Source: Methylobacterium oryzihabitans
GTDB taxonomy: Bacteria; Pseudomonadota; Alphaproteobacteria; Rhizobiales; Beijerinckiaceae
Assembly (NCBI RefSeq): GCF_004004555.2
Contig: NZ_SACP01000002.1
Location: forward strand, 243,796 to 307,795
Reading direction: 5' to 3'
DNA length: 64,000 nucleotides
Below, in pieces: positions 1 through 8,573 of this stretch. The notes below the pieces were generated by a model. It made no database searches. It was not told where the DNA came from and saw nothing but the letters and a program-made list of their open reading frames with translations. A program made the position numbers and the translations under genes. The first letter of the stretch is position 1, and the number at the start of each line of letters is the position of its first letter.

Positions 1-873
1 GTCGATCCGGTGCTCACCGTCGATCCCGGCGCCGTGGTCACGGTGGAGACCCACGACGCCTTCGAGGGCAAGATCCGCCACGAGACCGACAGCCCGACCA
101 AGATCCTGAACTTCCCCTACCTCAACCCGCAGAACGGGCCGATCTACGTCAACGGCGCCGAGAAGGGCGACTGCCTGGCGGTCGCCATCAGGTCGATCCG
201 CCCGCGCGGGCCCCAGCCCTGCGGCACGACGCTGATCATGCCGGAGTTCGGCGGCCTCGTCGCGACGGCCGACACCGCGCTCCTCAACCCGTCGCTGCCG
301 GAGCGGGTGCGCAAGCTCGAGGTCACGGCCGAGACCGGCGTGCGCTGGAACGACCGCATCACCCTGCCGTACCAGCCGTTCATCGGCACGATCGGCACCT
401 CGCCGGAGATCGAGGCGATCTCCTCGCTCCAGCCCGACTACTACGGCGGCAACATGGACCTGCCCGATGTCGGCGTCGGCGCGGTGATCTACCTGCCGGT
501 CAACACCAAGGGGGCGCTGCTCTATCTCGGCGACTGCCACGCCGCGCAAGGGGACGGCGAACTCTGTGGCGTGGCGGTCGAGCACCCGACCCACACCACG
601 GTGCAGATCGACCTCATCAAGGGCTGGACGATCCGATGGCCGCGCCTGGAGACGCAGGACTTCTTCATGACCGTCGGCTCGTCGCGGCCGATGGAGGACG
701 CCGCCCGCATCGCCTATCGCGAGCTGGTGCGCTGGCTTGCCAGCGATTTCGGCTTCGAGGAGATCGACGCCTACATGCTGCTCACCCAGTGCGGGCGGGT
801 GCGCCTCGGCAACATGGTCGATCCGAAATACACTCTCGGCGCCTCGATCGCGAAGTCGATCGCGCTGGCTTGA
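1..873 (+). CDS. Acetamidase/formamidase family protein (5' end outside window)
   Basis: Family members hydrolyse short amides (formamide, acetamide) to the acid and ammonia in the cytoplasm. The visible 290 residues read open from base 1, and the segment LTVDPGAVVTVET near the left edge normally lies about 25-30 residues into these proteins, so the true start is upstream of the window. The rest matches the FmdA/AmdA layout, with a conserved NGPIYVNGAEKGD segment, a Gly-rich middle with GAVIYLPVNTKGALLYLGD, and a C-terminal YMLLTQCGRVRLGNMVDPKYT stretch. The stop is 13 bp before the SDR start, so the two are probably co-transcribed. The substrate is not determined by sequence. Confidence 0.85.
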   Translation, partial: VDPVLTVDPGAVVTVETHDAFEGKIRHETDSPTKILNFPYLNPQNGPIYVNGAEKGDCLAVAIRSIRPRGPQPCGTTLIMPEFGGLVATADTALLNPSLPERVRKLEVTAETGVRWNDRITLPYQPFIGTIGTSPEIEAISSLQPDYYGGNMDLPDVGVGAVIYLPVNTKGALLYLGDCHAAQGDGELCGVAVEHPTHTTVQIDLIKGWTIRWPRLETQDFFMTVGSSRPMEDAARIAYRELVRWLASDFGFEEIDAYMLLTQCGRVRLGNMVDPKYTLGASIAKSIALA

Positions 874-886
874 GCAGGAGCGCGCC

Positions 887-1648
887 ATGGATCTCGGTCT
901 GAAGGGGCTTCGGGCCCTCGTCACCGGCGGCACCAAGGGGATCGGCGGCGCCATCGCCGACCTCCTGGCGGAGGAGGGCGCCGCCGTCGCGCTCTGCGCC
1001 CGCAGCGACGAGGAGGTCGCCGCCAAGGTGGCGGCGCTCCGCGCCAGGGGCGTGGCGGCGACGGGCCGCGCCGTCGACGTCGCCGATTCCGATGCCCTCA
1101 GGGCCTGGATCGCGCAGGCCGGGGAGGAACTCGGCGGCCTCGACATCCTGGTGCCCAACGTCAGCGCGCTCGCGGTCGGGGCCGACGAGGCGGCGTGGCG
1201 CTCCGGCTTCTCGGTCGACATCATGGGCACCGTCGCGGCGGTCGAGGCCGCGATGCCGTTCCTCGAACGCTCGGAGGCCGGGTCGATCGTCGTCATCTCG
1301 AGCGTGTCGGGCCGCGAGATCGACTTCGCGGCCGGGCCCTACGGCGCCTTCAAGGCGGCCCTGATCCACTACGCGCAGGGGCTCGCCTTCCAGCTCGCGG
1401 GCAAGGCCATCCGCGCCAACACGGTGTCGCCGGGCAACACCTATTTCGAGGGCGGGGTGTGGCACCGGATCCAGGAGGGCAACCCGACGCTGTTCGCCGA
1501 GGCCCTGCGCCTCAACCCGACCGGCCGGATGGCCCGCCCGGAGGAGATCGCCCGCGCCGCCGTGTTCCTGGCGAGCCCGGCCGCGAGCTTCATCACCGGC
1601 ACCAACCTCGTCGTCGACGGCGCATTGACCCGGGGGGTTCAGTTCTGA
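887..1648 (+). CDS. SDR family NAD(P)-dependent oxidoreductase
   Basis: Classical short-chain dehydrogenase/reductase of 253 residues. The Rossmann glycine motif TGGTKGIG is at about residues 13-20, and the catalytic Ser-Tyr-Lys are at about S139, Y152 and K156 (PYGAFK). The usual NNAG is replaced by NVSA at about 91-94, which is tolerated in the family. The ATG at 887 begins a normal SDR N-terminus and is preceded by an AGGAG at 876-880. The gene directly follows the amidase, so it may act on the same compound or its acid. The substrate is unknown. It converges with the GntR gene downstream. Confidence 0.88.
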   Translation: MDLGLKGLRALVTGGTKGIGGAIADLLAEEGAAVALCARSDEEVAAKVAALRARGVAATGRAVDVADSDALRAWIAQAGEELGGLDILVPNVSALAVGADEAAWRSGFSVDIMGTVAAVEAAMPFLERSEAGSIVVISSVSGREIDFAAGPYGAFKAALIHYAQGLAFQLAGKAIRANTVSPGNTYFEGGVWHRIQEGNPTLFAEALRLNPTGRMARPEEIARAAVFLASPAASFITGTNLVVDGALTRGVQF

Positions 1649-1782
1649 GCATGCGCCCTCCCGCCTCGGGCTGGTTCCGTGGCGCCGGCCGGTCACCGGG
1701 GCAGGGCAGGGGAGGGCGCTGCGGTTCGAGTCTCCGGGCGGTTCAAAGTGGCTGAAAAATTCGTTTTCCAGGCCTGCAGCAT

Positions 1783-2508
1783 CTACAAGTGCTTCAAGCC
1801 GTAGCTCGCGAGAAGAGGCAGAAGTTCATCGCGAGCGCGAAGACGGTGGCGACGAGCCGCGTCCAGCGTCGCGCCAGGATCTCCCGAACGGATCGCGTGG
1901 GCGATCTCCCGGTGTTCCGCGATCGAAGCATCGAGACCGCGCCGCAGGTTGAGCGTCAGCATGCGTGCACGGTGTGACTGATCGTTGACCGTCTGCACGA
2001 TCCGGCTCATCCGCCCGTTCCGGGCGTGCTCGATCAGCGCGGCGTGGAACGCCGCATCCGCTCCACCCCAAGCCGGAAGGTCTTGGCGGGCGTATGCCTC
2101 CTCCATCCTCGTCGTGTGTGCGTCGAGATCCTCTGCAGCGGCAGCCCGCCCGGCCTCCGGGAGAGCCGCGACGAGTTCGGCCGCGCGACCCTCGATGGCG
2201 ATGATCACGTCGTAGATCTCCCGCACGTCGTCGGGGGCGAGGGCCAGGATGAGGATGCCTTTGCGCGGCAGGACGCGCACCAGACCGTCCTCCTGAAGCC
2301 GGATCGCCGCCTCGTGGACCGGCGTCCGGCTCATCCCGAGCCGCAACGCGATCTCCTGTTCGGAAGCTTGGTAGCCGGGCGCGAAGGTCGCGTCGCGGAT
2401 GTTGGCGCGCATCGCTGCGTAAGCGTCGTCGACGAGCGAGGTCCGCCTCTCGCCGTCTTCGCCCTGCTGCCCGCCTTCCCGTGGTCCCTTGGGCCGCGCC
2501 CGCACCAT
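1783..2508 (-). CDS. GntR family regulator with FCD effector domain (tartrate module)
   Basis: DNA-binding regulator of 241 residues. The N-terminal winged helix includes SEQEIALRLGMSRTPVHEAAIRLQ, and the rest is an all-helical FCD (FadR C-terminal) ligand-binding domain with the His/Asp-rich metal or acid pocket typical of hydroxy-acid sensors. The start at 2508 is chosen because a perfect AGGAGG lies six bases upstream on the minus strand (2515-2520); the open frame extends to 2583 but has no comparable site. The gene is divergent from the MFS transporter, and the shared spacer holds inverted copies of TATCTTCCAT. It therefore probably autoregulates and represses the tartrate genes until the substrate binds. 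Confidence 0.88.
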   Translation of the reverse strand: MVRARPKGPREGGQQGEDGERRTSLVDDAYAAMRANIRDATFAPGYQASEQEIALRLGMSRTPVHEAAIRLQEDGLVRVLPRKGILILALAPDDVREIYDVIIAIEGRAAELVAALPEAGRAAAAEDLDAHTTRMEEAYARQDLPAWGGADAAFHAALIEHARNGRMSRIVQTVNDQSHRARMLTLNLRRGLDASIAEHREIAHAIRSGDPGATLDAARRHRLRARDELLPLLASYGLKHL

Positions 2509-2538
2509 CCCGCGCCTCCTGCGATGCAGCATGCCTGT

Positions 2539-2620
2539 TATCTTCCATACCAGCGGCGGAACAGCGATTGACACCGCGTTCACGGCCTTTTAACCAGCAT
2601 TCCAGCTTGCATGGAAGATA
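2539..2620. promoter_or_regulatory. Candidate GntR operator pair between the regulator and the MFS gene
   Basis: TATCTTCCAT at 2539-2548 is repeated as its exact reverse complement, ATGGAAGATA, at 2611-2620. The match continues on one side as CNAGC with two mismatches. The right-hand copy also sits in an imperfect palindrome, CTTGCATGGAAG. The sites lie in the leaders of both divergent genes once the starts at 2508 and 2664 are used, which fits operators for the adjacent FCD-type GntR. Assignment of the regulator is inference. Confidence 0.55.
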
Positions 2621-2663
2621 GCGCTCAAGAATGAATGGAGCGCAGCCGCAGCAGGAGGAAACG

Positions 2664-3962
2664 ATGGACGTGTCGCTCGAGACAGCGACCATGCGCCGGG
2701 TCGCGTGGCGCTTGGTTCCCTTCATCTGCCTGCTCTATTTCATCGCCTTCCTCGACCGCGTGAACATCGGCTTCGCCGCGCTGACGATGAACAGGGATCT
2801 CGGCTTCTCCTCGGCCGTCTTCGGTTTCGGGGCAGGAATATTTTTCTTTGGGTACTTCTTGTTCGAGGTGCCCTCGAACGTCATCCTCGACAAGGTCGGC
2901 GCGCGGCTCTGGATCGCCCGGGTGATGATCACCTGGGGCATCATCTCGGGCGCCTTCGCTTTCGTGAAAGGCGAATACAGCTTCTACGCCCTGCGCTTCC
3001 TGCTCGGCGCGGCAGAAGCCGGCTTCTTTCCCGGCATCATCCTCTATCTGAGCTACTGGTTCCCGGCCCGATACCGCGCCGGCGTCGTCTCGCTGTTCAT
3101 GGCCGCTGCCCCGATCTCGGTCGTGCTCGGCTCGCCGGTTTCGAGCGCGCTGCTCGACATGGACGGCATCCTCGGCCTGCACGGCTGGCAGTGGATGTTC
3201 CTCGTCGAGGCGGCGCCCGCCGTCGTGCTCGGGGTCGTCGTGCTGTTCTACATGACCGATCGGCCCGAGAAGGCGAAGTGGCTCGCCGACGACCAGCGGG
3301 CATGGCTCGTCGCCGAGATGAACGCCGAGCGGGCCGCCAAGCAGACGGCCGCCAAGCACAGCATCATGGCGGGTCTCGCCGATATCCGCGTGCTGTCACT
3401 CGCCCTGATCTACTTCGGAACCTCGGCCGGCCTCTACACGCTCGGCATCTGGGCGCCGCAGATCATCAAGAGCTTCGGGCTCTCCACCATGGCGGTCGGC
3501 TTCCTCAACGGCGTGCCGCCGACCATCGCGGTCGTGGCGATGATCCTGTGGGCACGTCACTCGGACAGGACCGGCGAGCGCAAGTGGCACGTCGCCATCG
3601 CGTGTCTGGTCGCCTCGGCCGGTCTCGTGCTGGCCGGCGGCGCCACCTCGGTCGCCGCGGTGATCGCGGCGCTGAGCCTGGTCAATGTCGGCATCAGCGC
3701 GGCCAAGCCTCCGCTCTGGGCGATGCCGACGATGTTCCTGTCGGGCTCGGCGGCGGCCGTCGGCATCGCGACGATCAACTCGATCGGCAATCTCGGCGGC
3801 TTCGTCGGCCCCTGGGCGATCGGCTGGATCAAGGACAAGACCGGCAGCTTCACCGGCGGACTGGTCTTCGTGGCCGGCCTGCTGGTCGTGTCCGCGGTGC
3901 TGACCCTCACCGTCGCCCGTGCGGGGCGGCGTGCTGGAGCAGCCGACGTCACCGCCCACTGA
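2664..3962 (+). CDS. ttuB: MFS transporter, anion:cation symporter type (TtuB-like tartrate uptake)
   Basis: Inner-membrane permease of 432 residues with about 12 hydrophobic segments in two six-helix halves. It has the family hallmark FLDRVNIGFAALTMNRDLGFS after helix 1 and ARHSDRTGERKWH between helices 8 and 9. Proteins of this ACS branch import hydroxy-acids such as tartrate, glucarate or phthalate with protons. The start at 2664 has AGGAGG five bases upstream; an earlier in-frame ATG at 2631 has no ribosome site. The order MFS, tartrate dehydrogenase, ttuD', ttuE' copies the Agrobacterium ttuBCDE operon, which supports tartrate as substrate. Confidence 0.8.
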   Translation: MDVSLETATMRRVAWRLVPFICLLYFIAFLDRVNIGFAALTMNRDLGFSSAVFGFGAGIFFFGYFLFEVPSNVILDKVGARLWIARVMITWGIISGAFAFVKGEYSFYALRFLLGAAEAGFFPGIILYLSYWFPARYRAGVVSLFMAAAPISVVLGSPVSSALLDMDGILGLHGWQWMFLVEAAPAVVLGVVVLFYMTDRPEKAKWLADDQRAWLVAEMNAERAAKQTAAKHSIMAGLADIRVLSLALIYFGTSAGLYTLGIWAPQIIKSFGLSTMAVGFLNGVPPTIAVVAMILWARHSDRTGERKWHVAIACLVASAGLVLAGGATSVAAVIAALSLVNVGISAAKPPLWAMPTMFLSGSAAAVGIATINSIGNLGGFVGPWAIGWIKDKTGSFTGGLVFVAGLLVVSAVLTLTVARAGRRAGAADVTAH

Positions 3963-4006
3963 TCCCCTGTTCAGATGGCATCTCTCATCCCACCCGGAGT
4001 TCGATC

Positions 4007-5086
4007 ATGACCAAGACCTACAAGATCGCCGCGATCCCGGCCGACGGCATCGGCATCGAGGTCATCGCCGCCGGCGTCGAGGTGCTCAACGCCCTGGCCG
4101 AGAAGACCGGCACGTTCCGGTTCCAGTTCGATCACTTCGATTGGGGCTCGGACTACTACAAGACGCACGGCGTGATGATGCCGGCGGACGGCCGCGAGCA
4201 GATCCGCTACCACGACGCGATCTACTTCGGCGCCGTCGGCGCGCCGGACGTGCCCGACCACATCACCCTGTGGGGCCTGCGCCTCGCGATCTGCCAGCCC
4301 TTCGACCAGTACGCCAACGTGCGCCCGACCCGGATCCTGCCCGGGATCACCAGCCCGCTTCGCCACGTCTCGGGCCCGGAGCTCGACTGGGTGATCGTGC
4401 GCGAGAACTCGGAGGGCGAGTACGCCGGGGTCGGCGGCCGGGTGCATCAGGGCCATCCCAACGAGGTCGCCACCGACGTCTCGATGATGACCCGCAGCGG
4501 CGTCGAGCGCATCATCCGCTATGCGTTCAGACTGGCGCAGAGCCGCCCGCGCAAGCTGCTCACCGTGGTGACGAAGTCGAACGCCCAGCGCCACGCCATG
4601 GTGATGTGGGACGAGATCGCCGCCGAGGTGGCGCAGGACTTCCCGGACGTGACCTGGGACAAGATGCTGGTCGACGCCATGACGATGCGCATGGTGATCA
4701 AGCCCGAGACCCTCGACACCATCGTCGCCACCAACCTGCACGCCGACATCCTGTCGGATCTCGCCGCGGCGCTCGCCGGCTCGCTCGGCATCGCGCCGAC
4801 CGCCAACATCAACCCGGAGCGCGCCTTCCCGTCGATGTTCGAACCGATCCACGGCTCGGCCTTCGACATCGCCGGCAAGGGCATCGCCAACCCGGTCGCG
4901 ACGTTCTGGACCGCCTGCCAGATGCTCGAGCACCTCGGCGAGAAGCCGGCGGCCGACCGGCTGATGCGCGCCGTCGAGCGCGTCACCGCCGACCCGAACC
5001 TGCACACCCCCGACCTCGGCGGCAAGGCGACGACCCGGCAGGTCACGGATGCGGTCATCGCCGCGATCCGGGGCGACAACGAGTAG
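4007..5086 (+). CDS. ttuC: Tartrate dehydrogenase/decarboxylase (TtuC/DmlA type)
   Basis: A 359-residue member of the isocitrate/isopropylmalate dehydrogenase family acting on tartrate or D-malate with NAD+ and Mn2+/Mg2+. It shows the ADGIG start, the YFGAVGAP segment, the substrate loop with VRPTRILPGI, the VRENSEGEYAGVGGRVHQG core, the metal-binding region around DAMTMRMV and NLHADILSDLAA, and the C-terminal FEPIHGSAFDIAGKGIANPVAT. The NSEGEYAG form separates it from isopropylmalate dehydrogenase. It lies 44 bp after the transporter. With ttuD lost downstream, its product (D-glycerate or oxaloglycolate) would have to be used elsewhere. Confidence 0.88.
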   Translation: MTKTYKIAAIPADGIGIEVIAAGVEVLNALAEKTGTFRFQFDHFDWGSDYYKTHGVMMPADGREQIRYHDAIYFGAVGAPDVPDHITLWGLRLAICQPFDQYANVRPTRILPGITSPLRHVSGPELDWVIVRENSEGEYAGVGGRVHQGHPNEVATDVSMMTRSGVERIIRYAFRLAQSRPRKLLTVVTKSNAQRHAMVMWDEIAAEVAQDFPDVTWDKMLVDAMTMRMVIKPETLDTIVATNLHADILSDLAAALAGSLGIAPTANINPERAFPSMFEPIHGSAFDIAGKGIANPVATFWTACQMLEHLGEKPAADRLMRAVERVTADPNLHTPDLGGKATTRQVTDAVIAAIRGDNE

Positions 5087-5097
5087 GGGGACGCGCC

Positions 5098-5223
5098 GTG
5101 ACCGAGCCCGGAGCCTTCCTGCGGCGGCTGTTCGCGGCCGCCCTGGCCGCGGCCGATCCTGCCGTCAGCCTCGCCCGGGCCCTGCCGGAGCCGCCGCGCG
5201 GCCGCACGATCGTGGCCGGCTGA
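5098..5223 (+). pseudogene. ttuD: Truncated ttuD (glycerate 2-kinase/hydroxypyruvate reductase, N-terminal stub)
   Basis: GTG start followed by 41 codons that match the extreme N-terminus of MOFRL-family TtuD/GckA proteins: helix AFLRRLFAAALAAADP, then LPEPPRGRTIV. In intact proteins GRTIV is followed by a GAGKA glycine loop and about 370 more residues. Here the frame ends in TGA straight after VAG. The next bases read as an internal piece of pyruvate kinase in another frame, so the gene was cut by a deletion rather than a point mutation. It keeps its place 11 bp after ttuC. Confidence 0.75.
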
Positions 5224-5375
5224 GGGCCCTGTTCCTGGCTGGGGTCGACACGTTCCGCCTCGACGTCGGTCATGGCACGCAGGATGATCACGCCCGGGTT
5301 GGCGCCGCGATCCGGGCCCTGGGGACGGAGGTCGGTCGCCCGATCGGCATCCTCCAGGACTTATGCCAACGGCCC
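5220..5375 (+). pseudogene. ttuE: Truncated ttuE-like pyruvate kinase fragment
   Basis: Read from 5220, the sequence encodes LRALFLAGVDTFRLDVGHG, then a diverged stretch and GRPIGILQDL. This is the segment about 20-65 residues into bacterial pyruvate kinases (normally EAGVDVFRLNFSHG and GRPIGILQDLQGPK). Homology stops after ILQDL, and no active-site region follows. The fragment abuts the ttuD stub, matching the ttuD-ttuE order of Agrobacterium tartrate operons with most of both genes removed. It has no start codon of its own and is not expected to be functional. Confidence 0.65.
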
Positions 5376-5687
5376 AGGATGCTGACGCATCGACTCCGAT
5401 CTCGGGCAAGCCCGAGATCGACAGGGCTATCGACCCATTTCGAATTTTCGATACCGAGCCAAAGGCTTGGCAGGAATCCGAAAACGGAACCAGAGGTCAT
5501 TTTCAATGACCTCTTGTATTCTACGCCGGCCGCAGGGAAACGCCTCCCGACAATGCTCGCCTGTCGCCGTTACAGATCTTCCGGCTGAATCCGCAAGCAT
5601 AGATATTAATAATCATTCAAAATAAGCAGATATATTTATACAGCCGACTACGCCCTGCCGAGCGTGGAGATATATCAATTGAATTCA
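5376..5687. other. AT-richer spacer with two hairpins
   Basis: No gene is visible. The segment is clearly less GC-rich than its surroundings, especially 5585-5700. It holds a perfect inverted repeat GATCTCGGGC/GCCCGAGATC (5398-5419, 2-base loop) and a second hairpin AGAGGTCATT/AATGACCTCT (5492-5514, 3-base loop) followed by TGTATT. The second could act as a terminator for the remains of the tartrate operon. The base composition suggests foreign or degraded DNA at the ttuE break. Confidence 0.5.
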
Positions 5688-6497
5688 CTAAGCGCTCAAA
5701 TTCAGTCGATAGCGGTATACATCTCCCCGGAACAGGCCCTCGACATACTCGATCATGACTGAGTCCTGATTGTAGCTGTGGCGCTTGATCAGCAGGCACG
5801 GGAGCGGCCGTTCGAAGGCGAAGATCTCGCATTCGTCCGCCGTCGGCATCGTCGCCTCCACCGTCTGCTCGCAGCGCACGAGACGGCCGTTCGGGTGCCC
5901 GCCCAGGAAGGCGTAGACGGAGCCGGAGAGATCGCCGGTCTCAAGGGCGGGCACCGCGCGGATGTTGTACCAAGCGACCTCGCGGGACATCGGCACGCCG
6001 TCGCCGGAACGAACGCGCGTCAGGCGCAGGAACGGGGCCGTCGAGGGCAGGCCGAAGATCGAAGCGATCGAGCGGTCCTGGGTGACCGCCCGATCGAGAA
6101 TGCGCGAGGACGGGATCTTCCCCAGCTCCCGCATCTCCTCCGTGAAGCCCTTGAGCCGGTCCATGCCCGGGCGCACGGGCTCGGGGGGGCGGCGTACGAG
6201 GAAGCCGGAGCGCCCGCGCGGCACAAGGAAGTCGTTGTCGCTGAGTTCGGCATAGGCGCGCTGGACGGTGACGCGGCTGACCCCGAGGCTGTCGGCGAGC
6301 TGGCGCTCTGCCGGCAGGATGACGCCCGGCGGCAGCGAACCCGACAGGATGAGCTCGCGCAGTTGGCTTTCGATCTGCCGGTACAGCGGCATCGCCGTGT
6401 CGCTGCGCAGTCGCAGGAGAGAGAGCACCGAGGGACGCTCGTCTCCCGCGAAATCCGGCTCGACCTCACCGCCTGTCGTCCGATTTTTGGGGCGCAC
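5688..6497 (-). CDS. GntR family regulator, HutC/UTRA subfamily
   Basis: A 269-residue repressor-type protein. Residues about 35-105 form the winged helix (MPLYRQIESQLRELILSG, then LPAERQLADSLGVSRVTVQRAYAEL). The C-terminal half is a UTRA ligand domain that usually binds sugars, sugar phosphates or amino-acid derivatives. It is divergent from the PfkB kinase at 6551 with only 53 bp between them, so the two probably share a control region and the kinase substrate or product is the likely effector. No clear palindrome is visible in that short gap. Confidence 0.88.
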   Translation of the reverse strand: MRPKNRTTGGEVEPDFAGDERPSVLSLLRLRSDTAMPLYRQIESQLRELILSGSLPPGVILPAERQLADSLGVSRVTVQRAYAELSDNDFLVPRGRSGFLVRRPPEPVRPGMDRLKGFTEEMRELGKIPSSRILDRAVTQDRSIASIFGLPSTAPFLRLTRVRSGDGVPMSREVAWYNIRAVPALETGDLSGSVYAFLGGHPNGRLVRCEQTVEATMPTADECEIFAFERPLPCLLIKRHSYNQDSVMIEYVEGLFRGDVYRYRLNLSA

Positions 6498-6550
6498 GTC
6501 CGATCGACCTCCGCTACAGATGCTTATATCGGATAGGCTCGGAGCACTCC

Positions 6551-7480
6551 ATGCGCGTCTTCGTCATCGGAAGCTTCGTGATGGCCTGCTCGGTCAAGGT
6601 CGCGCGGCTGCCGCAGGCGGGCGAGTCCCTCAATGGCTTGGCCTTCCTGGCGGAGCCTGGCGGCAAGGGCTTCAACCTCGCGCTCGCCACGCATCGGCTC
6701 GGCATCACGGTGGACGGACTCTTTGCGGTCGGCACGGACATGGTCTCCCCGATGGTCCGCTCGACCTTCGCGCAAGTCGGGTTCTCCGAGGAGATGCTGG
6801 TGCCACATGCAGGCTCGACGGGCGCCGGCGTCGCCTTCGTCGATGCCTCCGGCGAGAACTGCCTGGCGGTGTGTCTCGGCGCCAACCTCGCCCTCGATGC
6901 GGACGACGTCCGAGCCGTCGCCGCCCGTGTCGGGCGGGCGGACCTCGTGGCAGCGACCTTCGAATCGCCGGACGCCCCCACCCGCGAGGCCTTCGCCCTG
7001 GCTCGGGCGCTGGGCCGGCCCACGCTGCTCAACCCGTCGCCGGTGCGCCCCATCGATCCGGGGATCCTTGCCGACACGGCGATCCTCGTCGTCAATGCGG
7101 TCGAGGCCGCCGACCTCGGCCTCGGAACTCCCGACACCATCGCCGACGCCCGGGCCGCGACGCCGGCCATTGCCGCACTGCTGGACGGCGGCCTCGAACT
7201 TCTGGTGGTGACCCTGGGAGAGTGCGGCGCGATGGCGTTCCGCCCTGGATCGCCGCCCCTGCACCAGCCGGCCTTCGCGGTGGCGGCAGTCGATACGGTC
7301 GGTGCGGGGGACGCCTTCACGGCCGGGCTGATGGCGGGCCTGCTCGCGCACGAGCCTCTCGCCGCGACCCTGCGACAGGCCGCGGCGTGCGGTGCGCTCA
7401 CCACCTGCCGATTCGGGACCTTCGACGCCTTTCCGACCGCGCAGGCGTTGGCCGCCTTCCTGGACGGCGACGCGGCTTGA
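6551..7480 (+). CDS. PfkB family carbohydrate kinase (ribokinase-like)
   Basis: Cytoplasmic sugar or nucleoside kinase of 309 residues. It shows the N-terminal PfkB region with PGGKGFNLALATHRLG and the C-terminal signature DTVGAGDAFTAGLMAG, which contains the catalytic Asp and the anion-hole glycines. GGAG at 6541-6544 precedes the ATG by six bases. There is no transporter or dehydrogenase next to it, so the substrate cannot be assigned. The divergent UTRA regulator suggests a sugar or deoxynucleoside-like inducer. Its stop codon is one base from the stop of the convergent LuxR gene. Confidence 0.88.
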   Translation: MRVFVIGSFVMACSVKVARLPQAGESLNGLAFLAEPGGKGFNLALATHRLGITVDGLFAVGTDMVSPMVRSTFAQVGFSEEMLVPHAGSTGAGVAFVDASGENCLAVCLGANLALDADDVRAVAARVGRADLVAATFESPDAPTREAFALARALGRPTLLNPSPVRPIDPGILADTAILVVNAVEAADLGLGTPDTIADARAATPAIAALLDGGLELLVVTLGECGAMAFRPGSPPLHQPAFAVAAVDTVGAGDAFTAGLMAGLLAHEPLAATLRQAAACGALTTCRFGTFDAFPTAQALAAFLDGDAA

Positions 7481-7481
7481 T

Positions 7482-8573
7482 CTACGCCGCACCCAAGCAC
7501 TTCGTCGTCTGCCCACTGAACAGCGCGAGCGAGGCGACGATGCTCAGCAACTCCGCCTGCCGCTTGGTCCCGGTCTTGTTGAAGATCGAGGTGAGCTGGG
7601 TGCGGACCGTGCTCGTCTGGACGCCGACGCTCTCGGCGTAGCTCTGCAGGCGCAAGCCCCCGGCCAGCGCCTGGAGCAGCCGCGCCTCCGCCGGGGTGAG
7701 GTTGAACAGCATGTTCAGGAGGCCGTCGTCCGGAACGGCCCGCGCGCCGACGTGCACGAGGACGAGCAGCACCGCCGAGGCACCGAAGACGTCGCCGGGG
7801 TGCCGTTTCAAGCGCATGATATGAGCGATCTGAGGGCGGTGGTCGGAATAGCTGCGCACCGGCATGGTCTGCGCCGCATGCCGGCCTCCGACGACGTTGC
7901 CGATCGCCTCCTGCAGCAGATTGCTGTTGATCGGGCTCTTGAACAACTGACCGCCGTGCTGGCCCGGGGGCAGGACCTCCTCCCGCTCCTGCAGACGAGC
8001 GTTCATGGTGAGAACCCGCCCCGAAGCCGACAGGACCGCGGCGGGGAGTCCGATCTGGTCGAGGGTCATGCTGGTGAGGTGGGAGCGCTCGCAGTTGAAC
8101 CGGGCGCTGAGATGACAGGCGCGCACGAGATGGGGCCGCAAGGCGTCGAGCCTGGGCAGGATGGAGGCTTCGTGGGGGCCGGTTTGGGCCCGACGTTCGG
8201 CGGTGACGATCGCCACGTCACCTGTCGGCAGGGGGATCGTCGTCCCTACCTGCCAGAACGGCGTCTCGATCTCGCAGGGCCAGCCATCACAGGAGCCCGA
8301 CACGAGGTCGATGTCGCGCATGAAGCCCGCTTGGGCCTCGGCGCGCCATTGCGCCGTGCGCCTGCCGCTGCGCCAGGAGGTCGAGGCCGTCCGATGACCC
8401 AGAGGCGGCTCCAAAGCCGGCGAGGCGATCCAGCGGGGCGTACCGACGGGGGGCAGCACGGTGAGCACGGCGCCGTCCGAGTTTGCCGTATCGCCGAGCG
8501 ACTGAAGGACTTCCGGCCAGAGCTCCGGGGTTCCCGCAGCCTCGTAGATCCGGTCGATAAGCGCTTCCCGCAT
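7482..8573 (-). CDS. LuxR-type helix-turn-helix transcriptional regulator
   Basis: A 363-residue regulator with a C-terminal LuxR/GerE-type HTH (LTPAEARLLQALAGG, then VGVQTSTVRTQLTSIFNKTGTKRQAEL). The long N-terminal region starts with a helix, REALIDRIYEAAGTPELWPEVL, seen in a family of rhizobial and Methylobacterium regulators that lack an autoinducer domain. A PAS-like middle is plausible (SASGRVLTMNARLQ). The start at 8573 matches that family N-terminus; the frame is open further upstream without support. No target or signal is indicated by the neighbours. Confidence 0.8.
   Translation of the reverse strand: MREALIDRIYEAAGTPELWPEVLQSLGDTANSDGAVLTVLPPVGTPRWIASPALEPPLGHRTASTSWRSGRRTAQWRAEAQAGFMRDIDLVSGSCDGWPCEIETPFWQVGTTIPLPTGDVAIVTAERRAQTGPHEASILPRLDALRPHLVRACHLSARFNCERSHLTSMTLDQIGLPAAVLSASGRVLTMNARLQEREEVLPPGQHGGQLFKSPINSNLLQEAIGNVVGGRHAAQTMPVRSYSDHRPQIAHIMRLKRHPGDVFGASAVLLVLVHVGARAVPDDGLLNMLFNLTPAEARLLQALAGGLRLQSYAESVGVQTSTVRTQLTSIFNKTGTKRQAELLSIVASLALFSGQTTKCLGAA

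Noticed and set aside
5410..5420. GATCTCGGGC/GCCCGAGATC as an intrinsic terminator
   Set aside because: The loop would be two bases and no T-run follows, so it is listed only as a hairpin in the spacer.
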